Assembly (NCBI GenBank): GCA_963772165.1
Contig: CAVYWA010000005.1
Coordinates: 186,001-250,000, forward strand
Length of the DNA: 64,000 nt
Direction: 5' to 3'
Source: JAGVPT01 sp963772165
GTDB taxonomy: Bacteria; Bacteroidota; Ignavibacteria; UBA10030; UBA8401
Shown: positions 44,806 to 54,406 of the stretch, one piece after another
Numbering within the stretch: position 1 is the stretch's first letter
Layout: every line of letters begins with the position of its first letter
Notes under the pieces: model-generated
Seen by the model: the letters and a program-made list of their open reading frames with translations, nothing else
Database searches by the model: none
What the model was told of the DNA's origin: nothing
Position numbers and translations under genes: made by a program

Positions 44806-46172
44806 AAACTCTGGTCATCCAACCCCGGCGAGCCGGCATGAAGGCTCGAAATGAATCGTCGGCATTCGGGAGATATTTTCTTTTGCTCTGCGCGGCTCTG
44901 GCGTTCGGGCTGCAGTGCGTGAATGCGCAGAACAACCGCGAGCGGCGCTTGATACTGAACGATTATGTGTCGCCGGAAGAACTGATTTCTATGTCCAAGA
45001 CTTTGCCGTTTGATAAAGCGGTCTCTCTGTTCACCGATTTCAGCAAAAAATATTTGAACAAAATCATCGTCGACCCGATGAACCATAATAAAGAAATCGG
45101 CGTCGACATCGAGAACATGTATTGGCTGCAGGCGTTCGAGACGGTGCTGCGGGCAAATTCTTTGTGGTACGAAGAGAAAGAAGAGTACTTCCAAATTACG
45201 TCGTCGCAGGATACCACCAAAGCAATGGCGGCAGGCGGAGGGACGAGCGCGGCATCCGGGAAAGACACGTCTTCAAAAGCACTGTTTATTGCACGGGATG
45301 TCAAAATCTCGACCGTGTTCTTTTCTGTTGATGTTACAAAAACACTCAATACGGGCATTAACTGGAATTACATGAAGTCGGATACAATCCCGACAGGTAC
45401 AGCAACGTATGGCGCCCAACTTCAGACCAATTTGGCGAATCCGCTGCAAACAACGACGGGTACCAGTGGCAGTAGTGGTTCATCAGGATCCTCCAGCTCC
45501 ACCCAGACGACAACGTCGAACAATTTTATAGCGACAATAATCCCAAACTTGAAATTCGCCAACCTTACCGGTTTTGTGTCGTTTCTTCAGGGGAACGGGC
45601 TGGGAGATGTCATCTCGAGTCCCCAGGTCATCGTTTCTTCAGGAAAAAAAGGACAGATACAGATCGGAACCGACATCTTCGTCACGACCAAAGATTTTGC
45701 CGGCAACACGATCCAGCAGCAAATAGCGACGGGCCTTATCGTAATGGTGACGCCAACGGTCTATGAAGTAAAGGGAGTGCGATTTATCAGCCTTGCTATT
45801 CACGTCGAAAACAGCAAACAAGACGCCGGAAACATCGACAAGTCTTCCATCGATACATATCTCATGCTGAATGATGGGGAAGAAAGCGTTCTAGGAGGTC
45901 TGTATTCAACGAGCGTAACCGACACTCGTTCTGGTGTACCATTTCTCATGGACCTGCCATGGTATGTGTTCGGCTTGCGGTATATTTTTGGTTCTGACGT
46001 TAAAGCGGAGCAAAAGAATGAACTTATTGTGCTCCTGAGGGCAGAGATTGTTCCGACAATCGAGGAACGTCTTGCTGATAAATTGAAAAAGGATGAAAAC
46101 CTCATTGAAAAGACGGAGAAACAGATGCAGGACTATAATGCGAAAATAGAGCCAAAGCGAAAAAGCGAGTGA
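44802..46172 (+). CDS. pilQ: Secretin (PilQ/GspD-like), short form
   Basis: 456 residues with a signal peptide (FLLLCAALAFGLQCVNA), a single N-terminal secretin/STN-like domain (DKAVSLFTDFSKKYLNKIIVDP), a Ser/Thr/Gly-rich linker near residues 222-245, and the secretin barrel (GLGDVISSPQVIVSSGKKGQI, QQIATGLIVMVTPTVYE, GVPFLMDLPWYVFGLRYIFG, KNELIVLLRAEIVP). No AMIN domains and fewer N domains than usual PilQ. It forms the outer-membrane pore for the filament. An alternative start is ATG 44838. Confidence 0.87.
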   Translation: MKTLVIQPRRAGMKARNESSAFGRYFLLLCAALAFGLQCVNAQNNRERRLILNDYVSPEELISMSKTLPFDKAVSLFTDFSKKYLNKIIVDPMNHNKEIGVDIENMYWLQAFETVLRANSLWYEEKEEYFQITSSQDTTKAMAAGGGTSAASGKDTSSKALFIARDVKISTVFFSVDVTKTLNTGINWNYMKSDTIPTGTATYGAQLQTNLANPLQTTTGTSGSSGSSGSSSSTQTTTSNNFIATIIPNLKFANLTGFVSFLQGNGLGDVISSPQVIVSSGKKGQIQIGTDIFVTTKDFAGNTIQQQIATGLIVMVTPTVYEVKGVRFISLAIHVENSKQDAGNIDKSSIDTYLMLNDGEESVLGGLYSTSVTDTRSGVPFLMDLPWYVFGLRYIFGSDVKAEQKNELIVLLRAEIVPTIEERLADKLKKDENLIEKTEKQMQDYNAKIEPKRKSE

Positions 46173-46485
46173 GCCTGCATGTGATTCTCGTCAATCTTTT
46201 CGCGCATGACAAAGTGGAAATTAAGAAAGGTGATTGCGTTTTGTAACGGGAAGTTTGAGGGAGACGCTTTGCAAAGATGACGGTCAATGCCCGTGCGATG
46301 TTGAAAACAAGTAACCTACCGTATGTTTGAGAATACGTGCTCTGCCGTATGGTAGATGTATGTGAAAAGGTTACTTTCAAGAAGCAGAAGGTCTAGAGGA
46401 AGAGATAATAGGCGAACAAGAATTCTGGGTTTAATCTAGCTGAATATTTGATCTGAGCTTGAAACGATCAATTGCGAGGAAGTTT
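46173..46485 (+). other. Intergenic region with conserved element
   Basis: No gene. It holds copy B of the foldable element at 46312-46390. No clear promoter was seen. Confidence 0.5.
46312..46390 (+). promoter_or_regulatory. Conserved foldable intergenic element, copy B
   Basis: AATACGTGCTCTGCCGTAT at 46332-46350 is identical to copy A (33637-33655). CTACC (46316-46320) pairs with GGTAG (46351-46355) and CGTAT pairs with ATACG inside it. The stems differ in sequence from copy A while pairing is kept. It lies about 100 bases before the Ig-like lipoprotein gene. Confidence 0.55.
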
Positions 46486-49400
46486 ATGAGGCATCGACAA
46501 TTTGTAACATATCTCATCACGCTGGTGTTTGCGGGATTGTTTTCATGCGCGAATCCGACTTCATCGACGGGCTCGCAGTATACCGTCACGATCACTGGCA
46601 CAGTTATAAATAAGGCGACCACGCCGTTAGACAGTGTTACGATTGTTCTCTGGATTCCTTTTTCGAAAGATACAGCAAAGTCCAACGGGACTTTCTCCGT
46701 AAGTTTCGAGGCACAAGACAAAACGACCGTTAGCGATTCCATCACATTTTCCCGTCCAGGTTTTTATAGCTTGACGGAGCCTTTTTCCTACAGTTCAACA
46801 GCGAACACAATTAACTTTTCTGCGGTGGTGTTAAAGGGGCTTACATCGGCAGCGGACAGTGCGACCGCGGGTCACGCATCGCAGCGAGCGGGGCAAATCG
46901 TGTTTATTGGATCGAGTGCCGACAACCTTTCGATTCTTGGAGCAGGCGGAGTGAATGCATGTACTCTTACGTTTGAGGTGAGGGACTCACTTGGCGTGCC
47001 CGTCGATACCACAAACCAGGTTAACGTGAATTTCAGATTCGTCAACCAACCCGACTTGCAAACGCAGTTGAATCTTGATAGCATGCACACAAATTCTTCG
47101 GGTCAAGTAGCAGTGCAGCTGTCATCGGGATTGAAAGCCGGCTTGGCATCCATCCAAGCGAATGCAGCAGTGAAAGACAGAATCAATCCTGCGATATATG
47201 ATACGATCAGCTCGCCGATTGTTTCGATCCCGATCTACGGCGGTTATCCGGACAGTGCTCATTTTTCGATAGGGAGTGCATTGTATAACATTCCGGGGGG
47301 AGTCATTATCGGCTTTCAGGATAAGGTCAGTGTGCTGGTCGGCGATAAGTACGGCAACCCGGTTCATCCGGGAACGCCCGTCTATTTCAGTTCAACGGGA
47401 GGTATCATTGAAGGACAGGGGACAACTGATAACGATGGAAACGCAAGTGTAACGTTGTACACAGGAAATGCAATTCCCGCAAACGGTTTTGCCATCGTCA
47501 CCGCACAGGTTGCAACGAATCAAGAGGTGACGGGTACAACGATCGCAAGCAATACACTCATCAAGGCGAAAAACAAAAAGAATATTGACGCTGTTACATT
47601 CAATAAGACGTTAATACCAAAGCCTCTTGCGAATCACGTGTCGAAAGTCAAGCCGACGAAGGTGACTGCGGGACCGATTCTTTCCGATTCGATACCGATA
47701 CTCTTCTCGGGCAGATCAACGATGGCTTCTTCAAGCAATAATTTCATCGTACCGGTCGGATCATCGGCTTTGGTGAATTATTCTGTCTCGGATATCAATG
47801 GGAATCCGCTGATGTCCGGTTCAACAATCCAAGTGACGCTTTCCGGTTCCGGATCTTCATTTGTTACGATGACCGGAGATGCGACGGTGAACATTCCCGA
47901 TACTCAGGACAAGAAGTTCACTCAATTCCAGATATCGCTGAAGGATAATCGCACAACCGGTTTGAATGTCAGCTCGGCGCTCACTTTGACAATTGCGGTC
48001 ACCAGCCAAAACGGGAACAACAAAATGATCCTGACCGGCACTCTCGCCGGAACTTCGGGCACAGGACAGGACAGCAGCATCGTCAGTCGTATCGTACTCT
48101 TAAACCCTTCGCCTGATTCTATTTACGTAGCCGGCGTAGGCGGCACTAATACCGATGTTGTCAAATTCAAAGTATACAACACGTTTGGACTGCCGGCAAA
48201 GAACGTGCTTGCTACTTTCAAAATGCCGTTATCGCTGGGTGGAGGGGAGTATCTCTCTCCTGGAACCGCTCTTACGGATACCGGCGGGAACGTAAGCACG
48301 ACGCTGACGAGCGGGACAAAATTCGGAGAAGTGCTTGTGACCGCTTCAACGACGAAGGACTCGCTGACATTGACGTCGGACCCAAAGGTCATCTATATTA
48401 TTATTCCCCCTTCGGCTCGGCTTGCCTCTCAGGTGCAGTATTTAGGGGCTACGGCAACCGATATTTATGTGGACGGTGTCGGTGCGCTGGAGAATTCCAC
48501 CATTTCGTATCAGGTCACCGACTCTCTTGGAATACCGATTGACAGGCAGCGTCGCGTGGGTGTGACGTATGCAGTTCAATTTTTCCCGAATTCTACTATA
48601 GCAGGTGGAACACCTCCTTCGGTTATCCCGAGCACCGACAGTACCGATGACAGCGGACAGCTGCATACTTCGGTTGTGAGCGGGACGGAAGCTGGCGTTG
48701 TCCAGGTGGTTGCGAATATTAACGTTCCCGGACGAGCTACGCTGATTTCGCAGCCCGTGAAGATCACCGTCCATGCGGGATTCCCCGACCAGGCGCATTT
48801 TACACTCTTACCAAGCCATTTTGCGTTCGCGGGTCTTGATGACGGGGGCAATACTATTCCATTCTCGGTTGTCGTTGGCGATACATTCAGCAATCCTGTT
48901 GCTAAAGGAACTGCCGTTTACTTTCCATTCACAGGCTGGAGTTATGCAGACAGGAAGCGCAGACTTTAACGCGTACACCAGATTAAGTGGGAAGCAACAG
49001 TAAGTTTGCTGACTCAAACCCTCAACCGCTTAACCCACCATACGAAGATATTCCTGTGAGTGGACCGTATGCATCCCTCGTAGGAGGAAGGGCCTGGATA
49101 TTATTGGGTCTATGCCCAGACGCAAGGGCACAACGCAACGAATGTTATTGACAGCGTCTTAGTGGTTTCGGCGGGAGGTGCAATTACTGTGACAGGTATT
49201 CCCGACACCGTCGTCACGGTTTATAGTTCGACAGATGCTTCTGTACCAATCTCAATTACAGTGAAAGATGGGAATGGTAATCCGTTGCCCGACGGTACCA
49301 CGATCACGGCGAATATTGTGCCCCCTCAAAACACGCTGTCTGGTTTCCAGATGGGCGTTTCAGGCGACATCTCGAGTGATTTGCCGGTCAGTCTTCCAGA

Positions 49401-49578
49401 CGCAGCGTATGCCAGATTCCCCGGGCATGGGATTACTGATTTTACCTTCTCCGTAGTTAACGAGTCAGTTCCGGCAACGGTTGCATCAGGAGTTGCGGTC
49501 GTGGTAAGAATCACTGTCCAGGCCAATGCACCATACCTCTGGTCGGCGACGTATAGCTTTACTGCAAAAGCACAATAA
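46486..49578 (+). pseudogene. Lipoprotein with repeated bacterial Ig-like domains, frameshifted
   Basis: About 1030 residues if repaired. It starts at ATG 46486 after GAGGA, with a lipoprotein signal (TYLITLVFAGLFSC). A carboxypeptidase-like beta domain (YTVTITGTVINKATTPLDSVTI) is followed by several Big-1-type domains (DKYGNPVHPGTPVYFSSTGG, VYNTFGLPAKNVLATFKMPL, DTFSNPVAKGTAVYF). The frame breaks at about 48928, between 48960 and 48995, and near 49105; in the third frame GSNSKFADSNPQPLNPPYEDI and then YYWVYAQTQGHNATNVIDSV continue the protein. The tail has no type IX sorting domain. It sits right after the pilus secretin gene and may be a surface adhesin. Confidence 0.75.
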
Positions 49579-49641
49579 GTTGATAGCGGGAAAAGCGGCG
49601 AGTCGGAGTAAGTCCTGGCCGCTTCTGTGAAAGTCACAATG

Positions 49642-49675
49642 AACTCCAACTTCTTTAACTGGGTTGGAGTTTTTA
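49642..49675 (+). terminator. Rho-independent terminator
   Basis: AACTCCAAC (49642-49650) pairs perfectly with GTTGGAGTT (49663-49671), followed by TTTATT. It ends the Ig-like lipoprotein transcript. Confidence 0.85.
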
Positions 49676-49741
49676 TTACGTATCAGTGTTAGTGCCCGGG
49701 AAATTTGTTTCGTCTCAACGTTCGTCATAAAGAGGATGACC

Positions 49742-52700
49742 GTGAAACGGATAGTGCTGTCAACATTTTTTTTGATCTCCGCTGTTTATCCGGTTTATTC
49801 TCAAGTTCCTACGATCACTTCTTTCCTTCCGCAAACCGGAGCAGCGGGTTCAACGGTCGCAATCACCGGTACAAATTTTAACACCTCTCCTTCAAACAAC
49901 GTTGTATATTTCGGGGGAGTGCAAGCTCCAGTCGTCACAGCATCTGCAACACAACTCGGAGTGACGGTTCCAGCCAGTGCTTCCTACGCCCCCATCACTG
50001 TAACTGTGGGCGGCCTCACGGCATATTCCAATATTCCATTCATTCCAACATTCCCTGGAGGAGTCGCACTTTCAACCTCCGGCTTTTTCCCTAAATTGGA
50101 TTTTGGCACCGGCGTTCTTCCATACGGCGTCGCCATTGGGGATTTGGACGGAGACGGCAAACCAGACTTTGTGGTGACAAACTTCACCGGCAACTCCATT
50201 TCAGTTTTTCGGAATACGGGTGTCGGCGACAGCCTGTCATCCAATTCCTTTGCAGCACCCGTCACGTTTGCTGTCGGCGGCGGTCCGTGGGGCGTTGCGA
50301 TAGGAGATCTGGACGGAGACGGAAAACTTGATATTGTTGTCTCCAACGGCAACAGCGGCACAGTATCCGTTTTTCGAAACACGAGCGTCAGCGGCAGCAT
50401 AACGGCCAATTCATTTGCCCCAAAAGTTGATCTTGCAACGGGCGGCGGAGGCGGCGGGGGATACGGTGTTGCGATCGCCGACCTGGACGGTGACGGGAAG
50501 CCGGACATCGTCGTGACGAACAGGAACAGCAACACCATTTCAGTGTTTCAGAATACAAGCAGCATCGGCTCGTTAACCTTTGCCTCGAATGTCGATTTTC
50601 CCACCGGCGCTCTTCCGTACGGAGTCGCGGCCGGCGATTTGAATGGAGACGGAAAGATTGATCTGGTCGTTGCGAATAGCGGTATTGATTCACTCTCAAT
50701 TTTCCAGAATACAAGTACGGTCGGCAGCATAACAAGCACTTCTTTTGCATCAAGGGCTGACCTCGCGACAAGCGGCACTCCAATCGCTGTTGCTATTACC
50801 GATCTGAACGGTGACGGCAAACCCGAGATCATTTCCGCGAATACCAGCGACAGCACACTCGCCATCTTCCAGAATAAGAGCGGCGGCGGAAGCATCGCGA
50901 GCGGTTCTTTTGACGGTGAGATAGATTTGAAATTAAACAGCGCTCCCAACAGCATCGCGCTGGGCGATTTCAACGGAGACGGCCAACCGGATATCGCCGC
51001 AGCAAACGGGAACAGCAATACAGTGTCGGTATTCCAGAACACTGCCAGCACCGGGGGGAACATTTCGAGCGCTTCTTTTGCGTCTGAAGTGGATTTTACA
51101 ACCGCAAGCCTTCCGTATGGCCTTGCCATCGGTGATCTGAACGGAGATGGAAGGCCCGATCTTGTTGCAACAAGCAGCGGTACTAATGCGGTTTCTGTTT
51201 TCCTTTCTGATAATGGGATTGCCTCCATCGCTGTTAACAAGACACCTATCGACTTTGGATATGTTGTGCACGGAGATTCCGCCAGCTTTGATTTAGAGAT
51301 AAAGGACATCTCGACAAACCGTTTGTTGGTCGACAGTCTTTACGCTAATAGAAAAGAAATAACTTTTTCGATTACTCATGGCAATAGCCTCGACTCATTG
51401 AAGGTTTCACTAACCTTTTGGGCCGATACTGTTGGCCTCTTTACTGATACAGTGTCTATCATAAGCAATGCTTTGACCCCGCTGTTTAAAATCCCCGTCT
51501 CCGCAAAGGTCTATACACTTCCCGGCAGGCCGGCGTCATCAGCCGTTAATCCTTCCGGCTGGTCAAATGCACAGGCGTTCACGATCACATGGGCAAATCT
51601 TCAAATCGGAATGCTTCCGATCGAGAAAATATGGTATTCAATCGATACATTGCCGAAGAACGCCGCCGTCGTAAAGAGCCAAGCCGCCACAGGCACAAGT
51701 GCAAACGTGCCGATCGCTCAAGTTGGAAAAGATACGGTCTATTTCTACCTCGAAGATTCTTTAGGAAATAAAAATCAGGATTCGGTCGGCTCTGTCGTTA
51801 TTAAGTTCGATAATAACGGTCCTGCCATAACTCAGAACAACTCCAGCCTTGATACTATTTTCGTCCAATCCGATGACATGCTGTCGGCTATTCCGCCGGT
51901 CGTTTCATCTGCGACTGAACCGCCAAACGAATCCGGCGTTGCATCATTGACGTTGCTTTACCGTCGGCTCGATGACACGGCATGGACAACTGTTAACTTT
52001 CCGGGGTTCGCCGGCGATTCACTAACGCTTCCGTCAGGTTCATTCGTCAAGAATGGAACCGTCATCGGCGCCGAGTACCGCATTCAAGCCGTCGATAGTG
52101 CCGGCAATTCTTCGTTCTCCAACCTGCTTGCATTCGAGATACGCTTCTCATCGGATTTGACCGTCACTGATTTTTCGAGTATTCCAAGCGTCCACTCGTT
52201 GAATCTGCCGGTCGGCCAGGAGGTAAAAGCGTATCGACTTCTTTCAATTCCCTATGACCCTGAAGATCGGAGGCCGAGCAGTTTTATCGACCAGAGTTTT
52301 GGGGCGCATGCCGTCAACGGAGTGCCGTACGTGAATTGGCGGATGGCTCGGTGGGTCAACGGAGCATGGATCGACTACGACTCGTTCAAAGATTCTACGG
52401 TCGTGGTTCCAGGCGCCGGTTTCATGATGGTCTCGGAAAATCAGGGAAAATCTGCTGCATTAGCCAATCCAAAACTGATCCGCCCGGACAAGATGCTGTA
52501 CTCGGGGATAGCACTCAATCAAGGATGGAATCTTGTGGGAAATCCTTTCCTGGTTGATGTTCCTTTCGACCGTCTGATTTTTCAAGGGGGAAACCCGCTC
52601 GCTCATTATTATTTTTCCGGGACGGGAACTCAGGGAGGCTGGGATTCGACCTCTGCCGATACGCTGAAAAGCTGGCAGGGGTTGGCAGTGAAAGTGGACA

Positions 52701-53563
52701 GCGCTTGCACGCTGAAATTCGATTTGACGGGTATTCTCCTGCCTCCTGCCTCCGGGGCATATAGACAAGAGTCAAAGGCAATTGCGAAAGTCATCAACTC
52801 TCAAACATCAAGGGAATGGTCTTTGAAATTCGATGCCGCGAGAGATGACATCGGAATGTCATGCGCCGGCACCGAGGTCGGTATGAAGTCCGGAGCCCGG
52901 AAGGGATTCGATCCTTCAGACCGTTTCCAGGCGCCGTTTGTCGGAGGCAGTAATATTCTTGTGAACCTCCAAAATGAAGCCGGACCTCTCATGAAAGATA
53001 TCAGGCCTCTCAGCCCGGAAGGCGATACGTGGGATTTTACCGTTATGACCGGCGACGGCCTTGCTAAAACAAAATTAACATTCGGTGCAACGGATGTTAT
53101 TTCAAATCGAGGTTTTGGGGCAACCCTGGTTGACTTCACAAAAGGAATGACATACGACCTCACCAAAGAAAAAACGATTCTCGGAACAACCGGGAAAGAT
53201 GGCGTGGGGACGTATCGCTTGATCGTCGGGACCTCTTCATTCATTGAGAAGAATCTGGGGGGAGTCGCACTCGTTCCGAACGAACCGAGCCTCTACAATA
53301 ATTATCCGAATCCGTTCAATCCGGAAACAATTATACGGTACGGCGTGCCCGGGACCATAAAGACGGCAAGAGTCCTTTTGAAAGTGTACAATGTTTTAGG
53401 GCAGGAGGTTCGCACGCTTGTGAACGAATCCGTTGCGCCCGGATTTTATGAAGTGAATTTTGACGGCAGGGGGCTTTCATCGGGTCCATATTTTTACCGT
53501 ATCTCGATAACCGGTGGTGGAGTCTCGTACCACGAGGCGAAAAAAATGCTGTTGATTCGATAA
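49742..53563 (+). CDS. Secreted FG-GAP/VCBS seven-repeat protein with IPT domain and T9SS sorting domain
   Basis: About 1273 residues from GTG 49742 (AAAGAGG is 6 bases upstream; ATG 49736 is too close to it). After a signal peptide (IVLSTFFLISAVYPVYS) comes an IPT/TIG domain (PTITSFLPQTGAAGSTVAIT), then seven repeats with GDLDGDGKPDFVV-type Ca-binding motifs between about 50100 and 51230, as expected for one seven-bladed propeller. An Ig-like and a larger beta region follow, then a sorting domain (SLYNNYPNPFNPETIIRYGV, YNVLGQEVRTLVNE, final KKMLLIR). It is probably a surface-attached binding protein. The small exported-protein gene starts 10 bases after it. Confidence 0.85.
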   Translation: MKRIVLSTFFLISAVYPVYSQVPTITSFLPQTGAAGSTVAITGTNFNTSPSNNVVYFGGVQAPVVTASATQLGVTVPASASYAPITVTVGGLTAYSNIPFIPTFPGGVALSTSGFFPKLDFGTGVLPYGVAIGDLDGDGKPDFVVTNFTGNSISVFRNTGVGDSLSSNSFAAPVTFAVGGGPWGVAIGDLDGDGKLDIVVSNGNSGTVSVFRNTSVSGSITANSFAPKVDLATGGGGGGGYGVAIADLDGDGKPDIVVTNRNSNTISVFQNTSSIGSLTFASNVDFPTGALPYGVAAGDLNGDGKIDLVVANSGIDSLSIFQNTSTVGSITSTSFASRADLATSGTPIAVAITDLNGDGKPEIISANTSDSTLAIFQNKSGGGSIASGSFDGEIDLKLNSAPNSIALGDFNGDGQPDIAAANGNSNTVSVFQNTASTGGNISSASFASEVDFTTASLPYGLAIGDLNGDGRPDLVATSSGTNAVSVFLSDNGIASIAVNKTPIDFGYVVHGDSASFDLEIKDISTNRLLVDSLYANRKEITFSITHGNSLDSLKVSLTFWADTVGLFTDTVSIISNALTPLFKIPVSAKVYTLPGRPASSAVNPSGWSNAQAFTITWANLQIGMLPIEKIWYSIDTLPKNAAVVKSQAATGTSANVPIAQVGKDTVYFYLEDSLGNKNQDSVGSVVIKFDNNGPAITQNNSSLDTIFVQSDDMLSAIPPVVSSATEPPNESGVASLTLLYRRLDDTAWTTVNFPGFAGDSLTLPSGSFVKNGTVIGAEYRIQAVDSAGNSSFSNLLAFEIRFSSDLTVTDFSSIPSVHSLNLPVGQEVKAYRLLSIPYDPEDRRPSSFIDQSFGAHAVNGVPYVNWRMARWVNGAWIDYDSFKDSTVVVPGAGFMMVSENQGKSAALANPKLIRPDKMLYSGIALNQGWNLVGNPFLVDVPFDRLIFQGGNPLAHYYFSGTGTQGGWDSTSADTLKSWQGLAVKVDSACTLKFDLTGILLPPASGAYRQESKAIAKVINSQTSREWSLKFDAARDDIGMSCAGTEVGMKSGARKGFDPSDRFQAPFVGGSNILVNLQNEAGPLMKDIRPLSPEGDTWDFTVMTGDGLAKTKLTFGATDVISNRGFGATLVDFTKGMTYDLTKEKTILGTTGKDGVGTYRLIVGTSSFIEKNLGGVALVPNEPSLYNNYPNPFNPETIIRYGVPGTIKTARVLLKVYNVLGQEVRTLVNESVAPGFYEVNFDGRGLSSGPYFYRISITGGGVSYHEAKKMLLIR

Positions 53564-53573
53564 GGACAGTTCG

Positions 53574-54257
53574 ATGCTCTTTTTTAAAGTGCATAAACAA
53601 AGATTATTGTTGCTATGCACAGCGGCAGCAATATTCGTCTTCCCGCTGCGCATTAACGCACAACCTTCTTCATCCGCATCAGCGATCAAGGTGGTTTTGG
53701 TCAACGGCGGGACGAGTGGATTATCGGCGGGAGAAACGGATTCTTTCTTCTCAAACCTGCAAAGGAAGCTGTCTCAGTTTGCTTCTCTTTCCGTCTATCT
53801 CAAGGCCGACTTTGCAAAAGGATTGAGCAAAGAAGACCGGGCTTCCCTGGAAAAATGTGTCAATGTCGGTTGCGTGCAAACGCTCGCAGGGAAAGCGGGA
53901 TTCCAGAGAATACTCCTCTGCAGGATAACAAAAAAGAATTCCACCTATCAGTTTCAATCCGACGAATTTGACGTCAAAAAAGCCCAGAAACTCACGCAGG
54001 TCACCGACAACGCGGTGTGTGCCTCAGCCGGCGACGTTGATCTTTTTATCAAAAAGTTAGCGCTGAGGATAGGGCAAACAATGACGCACGACACTGCGGT
54101 GCCTGAGTCCTTTCAGGGATCGAAATCGAATCTCTGGTGGTATATTGGTTCCGCTGCCGCGGTCGGTGTTGCAGCGGGAGCATATTTTATTGTTGAGCAC
54201 AAGAAACAGAATCCGAGCACACCCAGTTCGTTGCCGCTTCCCCCCAACTTCCCTTGA
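53574..54257 (+). CDS. Exported hypothetical protein with C-terminal membrane segment
   Basis: 227 residues with an N-terminal signal peptide (LLLLCTAAAIFVFPLRINA) and a C-terminal transmembrane stretch (LWWYIGSAAAVGVAAGAYFIV) before a Pro/Ser tail. The middle has CVNVGCVQTLAGKAGFQRILLCRI with paired Cys. No family recognised. It starts 10 bases after the propeller protein and is probably co-transcribed. Function unknown. Confidence 0.65.
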   Translation: MLFFKVHKQRLLLLCTAAAIFVFPLRINAQPSSSASAIKVVLVNGGTSGLSAGETDSFFSNLQRKLSQFASLSVYLKADFAKGLSKEDRASLEKCVNVGCVQTLAGKAGFQRILLCRITKKNSTYQFQSDEFDVKKAQKLTQVTDNAVCASAGDVDLFIKKLALRIGQTMTHDTAVPESFQGSKSNLWWYIGSAAAVGVAAGAYFIVEHKKQNPSTPSSLPLPPNFP

Positions 54258-54267
54258 TAACCTCAAG

Positions 54268-54384
54268 CTCTGCGGCTTACACATGGAATGTCTCTATGGA
54301 ACTCTGTGAACCTCAGTGCCGCTCTGTGTAATAGAACTTAGTTTCACAGAAAAACACAGAGGCGGCACTGAGAGCCGCAAAGAG
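54268..54384. repeat. Nested inverted repeat, likely bidirectional terminator
   Basis: Inner arms CTCAGTGCCGCTCTGTGT (54312-54329) and ACACAGAGGCGGCACTGAG (54354-54372) pair over 18 bases with one bulge. Outer arms CTCTGCGGCT (54268-54277) and AGCCGCAAAGAG (54373-54384) also pair. It lies between convergent genes (exported protein and hemL). The CACAGAGG-type sequence resembles dispersed repeats of other genomes. Confidence 0.65.
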
Positions 54385-54406
54385 AAAGTCCTCTATAGGA
54401 GGATGG

